The position numbers and the translations under genes were made by a program. Positions 59,059 to 64,000 of a stretch of DNA of 64,000 bases are shown here, piece by piece (within the stretch, counting starts at the first letter, position 1; the number at the start of each line of letters is the position of its first letter). This DNA is from CAWCWK01 sp963842125 (GTDB lineage: Bacteria; Pseudomonadota; Alphaproteobacteria; Rhizobiales; CAWCWK01): positions 1,302,001 to 1,366,000 of the forward strand of contig CAWJFE010000005.1 of NCBI GenBank assembly GCA_963842125.1. The letters are read 5' to 3'. The notes below the pieces were generated by a model. That model was given only the letters and a program-made list of their open reading frames with translations, ran no database searches and was not told the DNA's origin.

Positions 59059-60237
59059 ATGCAGCGCAATCAAGGGGGCGAACCGGAATTGCACACGGTC
59101 GCCATCATCGTCGGAGCGGGGCGCGGCACGAGACTCGGCGGGCCGATTCCGAAGCAATACGAGAGGCTTGGATCTCACTCCTTGTTTCGGCGATCGATTT
59201 CGGCGTTTCTCGCCAATCCGCGCATTGCCGCGGTTCTCCCCGTCATCTCCTCTGATGCCGAACACCTCTTTGCGAAGACCGGCCTCGTCGATTCGCGGCT
59301 TATGGACCCTATCGTAGGCGGTCGGGACCGTCAGGAATCGGTGTTCTTCGGCTTGCAGGCGCTTAAAAAGACGGCGCCGGAACGGGTGCTTATTCACGAT
59401 GCAGCGCGGCCTTTCGTTTCGCAGGCGCTGATCGACCGAGTGCTGGCGGGCCCCGCCCACGCCGGCATCGTTCCGGCCCGACGTGTCACCGATACGCTGA
59501 AGCAGACGGCCGACAACGAGGTCCTCCGCACGCAGGATCGCGAGACGCTCGTCTCCGTTCAAACGCCGCAAGGTTTTCCCTTTGGCGCACTTCTCGCGGC
59601 GCATGAGCGGGCGGAGCGGGGCATGACAGACGACGCCGCTGTGATGGAGGCCGCCGGCGAGCCGGTGAGTTGGGTCGAGGGCGAGATCGAGAACGTCAAA
59701 ATCACAACGCCCGACGACCTCGCCCAGGCGCGCCGAACCTATGACGCTGGCCTGCAGGATATACGAACGGGACAAGGCTACGATGTTCACGCCTTCGCTA
59801 AAGGATCGAGCCTCTGGCTTTGCGGCGTCGAGATTGCGCATAGCCATACGCTGGCCGGTCATTCCGACGCAGATGTCGCGCTACACGCGCTCACCGATGC
59901 GATCTTTGGTGCGCTGGCAGACGGGGATATCGGCCATCATTTCCCGCCCAGCGACCCGCAATGGAAGGGCGCACGCTCCGACCAGTTCCTTCGCTTCGCC
60001 TGCGAGCGGCTGACCGAACGGGGCGGCGCCTTGCGTTTTGCCGACATCACGATGGTCTGCGAGGAGCCGAAGGTCGGTCCGCACCGCGATGCGATGCGCG
60101 CGTCCGTTGCCGGTATTCTGGATGCTCCCATCGATCGGGTTTCGGTGAAGGCGACGACGAGCGAACGCCTTGGCTTCACCGGTCGTAGAGAGGGCATCGC
60201 GGCGCTCGCCACTGCAACGATCGCGCTTCCGTTATGA
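59059..60237 (+). CDS. ispDF: Bifunctional IspD/IspF isoprenoid synthesis enzyme
   Basis: Carries two steps of the MEP pathway in one chain of 392 residues. The IspD part (about 1-230, MEP cytidylyltransferase) has the nucleotide motif GAGRGTRLGGPIPKQY and HDAARPF. The IspF part (about 236-392, MECDP synthase) has GQGYDVHAF with the zinc ligands, LAGHSDADV and the C-terminal TSERLGFTGRREGIAALA. The fusion is common in alphaproteobacteria. The gene is divergent from ntrB with only 57 bases between the starts; dusB, often found there, is missing. It overlaps cinA by 4 bases. Confidence 0.96.
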   Translation: MQRNQGGEPELHTVAIIVGAGRGTRLGGPIPKQYERLGSHSLFRRSISAFLANPRIAAVLPVISSDAEHLFAKTGLVDSRLMDPIVGGRDRQESVFFGLQALKKTAPERVLIHDAARPFVSQALIDRVLAGPAHAGIVPARRVTDTLKQTADNEVLRTQDRETLVSVQTPQGFPFGALLAAHERAERGMTDDAAVMEAAGEPVSWVEGEIENVKITTPDDLAQARRTYDAGLQDIRTGQGYDVHAFAKGSSLWLCGVEIAHSHTLAGHSDADVALHALTDAIFGALADGDIGHHFPPSDPQWKGARSDQFLRFACERLTERGGALRFADITMVCEEPKVGPHRDAMRASVAGILDAPIDRVSVKATTSERLGFTGRREGIAALATATIALPL

Positions 60238-60722
60238 ACGCTGCGACGGTCGTGCGCATGGCGGCGGAACGCGGAGTTCTCATCGCTACGGCCGAGTCCT
60301 GCACCGGCGGGTTGATCGCGGCCGCCCTGACGGACGTTGCGGGCTCCTCGGTCGCCTTCGATCGTGGCTTCGTTACGTATTCGAACGCTGCGAAGATCGA
60401 GATGCTCGGGGTCGGGGCGGCGACGCTTGCGGAGCATGGCGCCGTCAGCGAGGCCGTGGCGCGGGAAATGGCGCTGGGGACGCTCGCTCGATCGAATGCA
60501 GGCCTCACCGTTTCCGTCACCGGGATCGCTGGACCGGGCGGCGGATCGGACGAGAAGCCCGTCGGAATGGTCTGCTTCGGCTTCGCGGACGAGGGTCGAA
60601 CAGAGACCATCACCCGCGAGTTCGGCGCGCTCGGCCGGGCGGAGGTACGGCGCGAGACGGTCGCGTTCGCGTTGGCCGAACTGGCTGCCCGGCTTCAGGC
60701 GATGGTCGATCGCGCGCCGTAG
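60234..60722 (+). CDS. CinA-family nicotinamide-nucleotide amidase (PncC-type, single domain)
   Basis: Stand-alone C-terminal CinA domain of 162 residues that deamidates NMN to NaMN in pyridine nucleotide recycling. Recognised by ATAESCTGGLIAAALTDVAGSS, with the catalytic Ser in AESCTGG, and SVTGIAGPGGGSDEKPVG. The competence-type N-terminal domain is absent, as is usual for PncC. It starts at an ATGA overlap with ispDF, and its last 28 bases overlap the convergent COQ10-like gene. Confidence 0.93.
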   Translation: MNAATVVRMAAERGVLIATAESCTGGLIAAALTDVAGSSVAFDRGFVTYSNAAKIEMLGVGAATLAEHGAVSEAVAREMALGTLARSNAGLTVSVTGIAGPGGGSDEKPVGMVCFGFADEGRTETITREFGALGRAEVRRETVAFALAELAARLQAMVDRAP

Positions 60723-61159
60723 ATCGCGTTGGCGCGTCGCTCGAAGGCTTCCGACAGCTTCTCGAAAGCCCTGTCGAATACGGATCCGACGATCAGCCCG
60801 AGCGATCGGCTCCGAAGCTGATACTCGATGTAGAAGTCGACCTCGCAGCCCTGCGCCAGCGGCCTGAAGATCCAGCGATTGTGCAGATGCCTGAACGGCC
60901 CGTCGAGATATTCGACCACGATCGTCAGGTTCGGCTCGTCGAGCACCACGCGGCAACCGAAGGTCTCGTTGAAGACCTTGTAGCCCAAGGTCATCGTCGC
61001 GACGATCGCCTCCCGGCCGTCGGGCTGGCGGGTTCGGTTGCGGATTGTCAGCCGCTCGCAATAGGGCACGAACTCGGGATAGCGCTCGATGTCGGCAACG
61101 AGGTCGAACATCTCGCGCGCGTCATGGCGCACACGGCGGACATTGCTGAAACGCTTCAT
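60695..61159 (-). CDS. COQ10/RatA-family START-domain protein
   Basis: Protein of 154 residues in the polyketide cyclase/START-like fold. It opens RRVRHDAREMFDLVADIERYPEFVPYC, the shared signature of eukaryotic COQ10 and bacterial RatA. In alphaproteobacteria, next to lipA, a ubiquinone-binding role is more likely than the RatA toxin role described in E. coli, which is debated. It starts 10 bases after the lipA stop and is probably co-transcribed. Its 3' end overlaps cinA by 28 bases on the other strand. Confidence 0.9.
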   Translation of the reverse strand: MKRFSNVRRVRHDAREMFDLVADIERYPEFVPYCERLTIRNRTRQPDGREAIVATMTLGYKVFNETFGCRVVLDEPNLTIVVEYLDGPFRHLHNRWIFRPLAQGCEVDFYIEYQLRSRSLGLIVGSVFDRAFEKLSEAFERRANAIYGARSTIA

Positions 61160-61169
61160 GGAATCGCCG

Positions 61170-62126
61170 CTACGCCGTCAGTTGTGACCGGCGCGCCGCA
61201 CGCAGTCGCGCGAAGTCCTCGCCGGCGTGATAGGACGAGCGCGTCAGCGGGCTGGCCGAGACGAGTAGGAAGCCCTTCGCATAGGCTGCCGTTTCGTATG
61301 ACCTGAAGTCGTCGGGCGACACGAACGCCATCACCTGGTGGTGCTTGCGCGTCGGCTGCAGGTACTGACCGATCGTCAGAAAATCGACGTCGGCCGAACG
61401 CAGGTCGTCCATCAACTGGAGGACCTCGTTCCGCTCTTCGCCGAGGCCGACCATGATGCCGGACTTGGTGAACATCGTCGGGTCCAACTCCTTCACCCGC
61501 TGCAAGAGCCGGATAGAATGGAAGTAGCGCGCACCCGGCCGGACGGTCAGATAGTTCGACGGCACCGTTTCGAGATTATGGTTGAACACATCCGGCCGCG
61601 CGGCCACGACGGTCTCCAACGCGCCCGGCTTTCGCAGGAAGTCCGGCGTCAGAATCTCGATCGTCGTCGCGGGGCTCGCGGCGCGAGTCGCGTGGATGAC
61701 GTCGGCGAAATGCTGTGCGCCCCCATCGTCGAGGTCGTCGCGGTCGACGGAGGTAATGACGACGTGTTGCAGGCCGAGCGTGGCCACGGCGCGAGCCACG
61801 TTCTCCGGCTCGTTCGGGTCGAGCGCCTCTGGCTTACCGGTGCGAACGTTGCAGAAGGCGCAGGCGCGGGTGCAGGTGTCGCCCATGATCATCATCGTCG
61901 CGTGCTTCTTCTCCCAACACTCGCCGATGTTGGGGCATCCCGCCTCTTCGCAGACGGTGACGAGATCGTTCTCGCGTACGATCTCGCGGGTCGCGGCGTA
62001 GCCCCGCCCGGCGGGCGCCTTGACCCGGATCCAGTCCGGCTTCTTGAGGACAGGTGTGTCCGGCCGATGCGCCTTTTCCGGGTGGCGCGGTTTGGGGGGC
62101 GCGAGCGTGTCGATCAGGGTGGCCAT
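61170..62126 (-). CDS. lipA: Lipoyl synthase
   Basis: Radical SAM enzyme that inserts two sulfurs into protein-bound octanoyl groups, completing lipoate on 2-oxoacid dehydrogenases. The protein has 318 residues. The auxiliary [4Fe-4S] cluster cysteines are in CEEAGCPNIGECW, and the radical SAM CX3CX2C is CTRACAFC. The C-terminal SSYHAGE region with the conserved serine is present. The ATG at 62126 has a GGAGAG ribosome binding site; the open frame extends 22 codons upstream without homology. Linked to lpdA, whose complex needs lipoate. Confidence 0.96.
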   Translation of the reverse strand: MATLIDTLAPPKPRHPEKAHRPDTPVLKKPDWIRVKAPAGRGYAATREIVRENDLVTVCEEAGCPNIGECWEKKHATMMIMGDTCTRACAFCNVRTGKPEALDPNEPENVARAVATLGLQHVVITSVDRDDLDDGGAQHFADVIHATRAASPATTIEILTPDFLRKPGALETVVAARPDVFNHNLETVPSNYLTVRPGARYFHSIRLLQRVKELDPTMFTKSGIMVGLGEERNEVLQLMDDLRSADVDFLTIGQYLQPTRKHHQVMAFVSPDDFRSYETAAYAKGFLLVSASPLTRSSYHAGEDFARLRAARRSQLTA

Positions 62127-62181
62127 TGTCTCTCCGGTCCTGCGCCCTCGTGTACCGCCCTCCCCGTCCAAAACGCAAGAA

Positions 62182-62218
62182 AGCCGGCGCATGAGAGCTA
62201 TGTGCCCACGCGCCGGCT
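62182..62218 (-). terminator. Stem-loop terminator after the GlsB-like gene
   Basis: AGCCGGCGC and GCGCCGGCT form a perfect 9-bp stem with a 19-base loop. On the minus strand it is followed by a short T-rich run. It lies between the GlsB-like gene (ends 62254) and lipA (starts 62126) and probably separates the two transcripts. T residues also follow on the plus strand. Confidence 0.6.
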
Positions 62219-62253
62219 CTTTCTCAAGCTGCGATCGGCTGTCGCCGATGTCG

Positions 62254-62505
62254 CTAGCTGCGGCCCCTGATCGCGCGCCAGGCGAAAATCAAAATGCACG
62301 CGCCGATGACGGCGACGATGATCTGCCCGATGAACCCACCGAACGCCAGACCGAAGATGCCGAGAATGGCATTACCGATAATGGCGCCGACAATGCCGAG
62401 GATGATGTTCATGATGAGCCCCATGTCGCTCTTCATGACCTTCTCGGCGATCCAACCCGCAATGGCGCCCGCGATGATCGCGAGGAACCAGCCCATACCT
62501 TCCAT
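62254..62505 (-). CDS. GlsB/YeaQ/YmgE-family stress response membrane protein
   Basis: Small glycine-rich membrane protein of 83 residues with three hydrophobic helices (WFLAIIAGAIAGWIAEKVM, LIMNIILGIVGAIIGNAIL and IIVAVIGACILIFAW). The transglycosylase-associated family signature GAIAGWIAEK is clear. Its molecular function is unknown; family members are commonly stress-induced. The start at 62505 follows a GGAGA ribosome binding site. It has its own EcfG-like promoter and terminator, so it is a separate stress unit set between lpdA and lipA. Confidence 0.9.
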   Translation of the reverse strand: MEGMGWFLAIIAGAIAGWIAEKVMKSDMGLIMNIILGIVGAIIGNAILGIFGLAFGGFIGQIIVAVIGACILIFAWRAIRGRS

Positions 62506-62525
62506 GATCCGTCTCCGAATGTCCG

Positions 62526-62544
62526 GCGGGGCACCCTGCCCCGC
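62526..62544 (-). other. Perfect 8-bp hairpin in the GlsB-like 5' leader
   Basis: GCGGGGCA and TGCCCCGC surround a 3-base loop, giving a very stable stem between the proposed promoter (62559-62583) and the start codon. It would lie in the transcribed leader about 20 bases before the ATG and may affect message stability or translation. Structure is seen; function is inferred. Confidence 0.45.
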
Positions 62545-62558
62545 TCCGTCGGCATTCA

Positions 62559-62583
62559 AACGCGGTGGCGCCGGATTCGTTCG
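62559..62583 (-). promoter_or_regulatory. EcfG-like promoter upstream of the GlsB-like gene
   Basis: On the minus strand CGAAC (62583-62579) and CGTT (62562-62559) are 16 bases apart: one mismatch to the EcfG consensus GGAAC-N16-CGTT. It ends 54 bases before the start codon, nearly the same distance as at glgX. The downstream gene belongs to a known stress-induced family, which supports the call. Confidence 0.55.
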
Positions 62584-62601
62584 ACCGATTTAGGAATCAC
62601 C

Positions 62602-63996
62602 TCACATGTGAACGACGCGGTCATAAGCGTCGAGCACGCTCTCGTGCATCATCTCGGAGAGGGTGGGGTGGGGGAAGACGGTGTGCATCAGCTCTTCCTC
62701 GGTCGTCTCGAGGTTCATCGCGACGATGTAGCCCTGGATAAGCTCGGTCACCTCGGCTCCGATCATGTGCGCGCCGAGAAGCTGGCCGGTCTTCTTGTCG
62801 AAGATCGTCTTGACCATGCCCTTCCGGCTCTCCGAGCGCGATCGCCTTGCCATTGCCGACGAAGGGGAAGCGGCCGATGCGAAGCTCGTAACCCGCCTCC
62901 TTCGCCTTTGCCTCCGTGAGGCCTACCGACGCGACTTGCGGGTTACAGTAGGTGCAACCCGGGATGAGTTCGCGCTTCATCGGGTGGACGTCGTTGAGGC
63001 CCTTGATCGCCTCGACGCAGATGACGCCCTCGTGCTCGGCCTTGTGGGCCAGGAGCGGCGGCCGGCGACATCGCCGATGGCGTAGATGCCGGGCACGTTG
63101 GTACGACCGTAATCGTCCGTGACGACCGCCCCGCGCTCGACCTTCACGCCGACGTCTTCGAGACCGACATTCTCCACATTGCCCTGCACGCCAACGGCGG
63201 AGATGACGCGGTCGACCTTGAACTCCTGCGTCTTGCCCTTGGCGTCCTCGACCGTAACGACGCAATGATCGCCGTTCTTCACGACGGCGGTGACCTTGGA
63301 CGAGGTCAGCACGTTCATGCCCTGCTTCTTGAAGCGCTTGAGGGCATGGGCGGAGATCTCGGCGTCCTCGACGGGGAGGACTTTGTCCATGACCTCGACG
63401 ACTGTCACCTCCGCGCCCATGGTGCGATAGAAGCTCGCGAACTCTATGCCGATCGCGCCCGACCCGATGATAAGGAGAGATTTCGGCATCTCTTCGGGGA
63501 CCATGGCCTCGAAATAGGTCCAGATCAGCTTCTTGTCCGGCTCGATGCCGGGCAGCACGCGCGGCCGTGCGCCGGTAGCGACGATGATGTGGCTGGCCTT
63601 GATGTCGGCGGCATTCTTGCCCGAGACCTTGATCTCCCCGGGCTTGGTGATGCGCGCCTCACCGTCGATTACCGTGATCTTGTTCTTCTTCATCAGTCCG
63701 CCGACGCCGCCGCTAAGCCGCTTGGAGACACCGCGCGAGCGCTCGACGACCTTCTTGATGTCGTAGGAGAACTTCTCAGCCTTCAGGCCGAAGGCTTCGG
63801 CGTTCTCCATGTAATGGTAGACCTCGGCCGAGCGCAGCAGCGCTTTGGTCGGAATGCAGCCCCAGTTCAGGCAGATGCCGCCGAGATGCTCGCGCTCGAT
63901 GACGACCGTCTTTAGCCCGAGCTGCGCCGCGCGGATGGCGGCGACATAGCCTCCCGGCCCGCCGCCGATGACGGCGATGTCGTACTGGTCGGCCAT
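62602..63996 (-). pseudogene. lpdA: Dihydrolipoyl dehydrogenase, with two compensating single-base frameshifts
   Basis: E3 flavoprotein of 2-oxoacid dehydrogenase complexes. The N-terminal frame has FAD motif GGGPGGYVAAIRAA, the redox disulfide C42/C47 (GGICLNWGCIPTK) and the NAD motif IGSGAIGIEFASF, up to YAIGDVAG. One C is missing near 63060; the next frame continues PPLLAHKAEHEGVICVEAIKGLNDVHP to ALGEPEG. An extra G near 62824 then shifts back to MVKTIFDKKTGQLLGAHMIGAEVTELI and the catalytic HPTLSEMM, ending at 62602. Total length is that of a normal 464-residue protein. This essential-type gene is probably intact in the cell, the defects being sequence errors in short C or G runs. Confidence 0.88.
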
Positions 63997-64000
63997 AGTC

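Noticed and set aside
59002..59862. N-terminal extension of NtrB to 680 residues
   Set aside because: The extra part lies opposite ispDF, has no PAS or kinase features, and a strong ribosome binding site precedes the GTG at 59001.

Overview
The window is GC-rich, densely packed bacterial chromosome with no mobile element, phage gene, CRISPR array or rRNA. It suggests an alphaproteobacterium. The evidence is the ntrBC-ntrYX-trkAH-hfq-hflX block, phosphatidylcholine synthase (Pcs), an IalB-family protein, fused IspDF, a COQ10-type protein beside lipA, the rlpA-dacC-tmk-holB-metG-tatD-MBL-mazG run, and promoter motifs matching the alphaproteobacterial general stress sigma factor EcfG. NtrC lacks the GAFTGA loop, as in Rhodobacter-type NtrC, while the large glycogen/trehalose operon is more typical of Hyphomicrobiales. 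The order cannot be settled from this window.

Layout. 1-5.6 kb: recG (cut by the window edge), sdhE and mfd. 5.6-12.7 kb: mixed short units, namely a DsbA-family oxidoreductase (frameshifted), an orphan peptide-binding protein, IalB, an LpxL-type acyltransferase, an AEC transporter, a UbiH-type hydroxylase and pcs. 12.8-22.6 kb: a purine operon (uraH, xdhA, xdhB, xdhC) running into an ABC/BMP nucleoside-type importer and closed by a strong terminator. 22.7-39.8 kb: six minus-strand genes, all overlapping by 1 or 4 nt, in the order glgX, treZ, malQ-treY, glgE, treS-mak, glgB. Together they can form a closed loop: glycogen, malto-oligosaccharide, trehalose, maltose, maltose-1-phosphate and back to glycogen. 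A GGAAC-N16-CGTT EcfG-type promoter lies just upstream. 39.9-40.0 kb: tRNA-Ser(UGA). 40.2-48.0 kb: cell-wall, replication and translation housekeeping genes. 48.0-59.0 kb: hflX (frameshifted), hfq, trkH, trkA and the two nitrogen two-component systems. 59.1-64.0 kb: ispDF, cinA, a COQ10-like gene, lipA, a GlsB/YeaQ stress membrane protein with its own EcfG-like promoter, and lpdA (frameshifted twice).

Four conserved genes (sdhE, frnE-like, hflX, lpdA) carry single-base frameshifts that leave otherwise perfect homology on both sides. Base-calling or assembly error is the likeliest explanation, although genuine mutation cannot be excluded. No stretch longer than 300 bases lacks a gene. The largest gaps are 8071-8259, 39745-39915 and 40003-40175. 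Promoter, tRNA and structural features seen in the gaps are listed below; 8071-8259 shows nothing clear beyond the ribosome binding site of the IalB gene.
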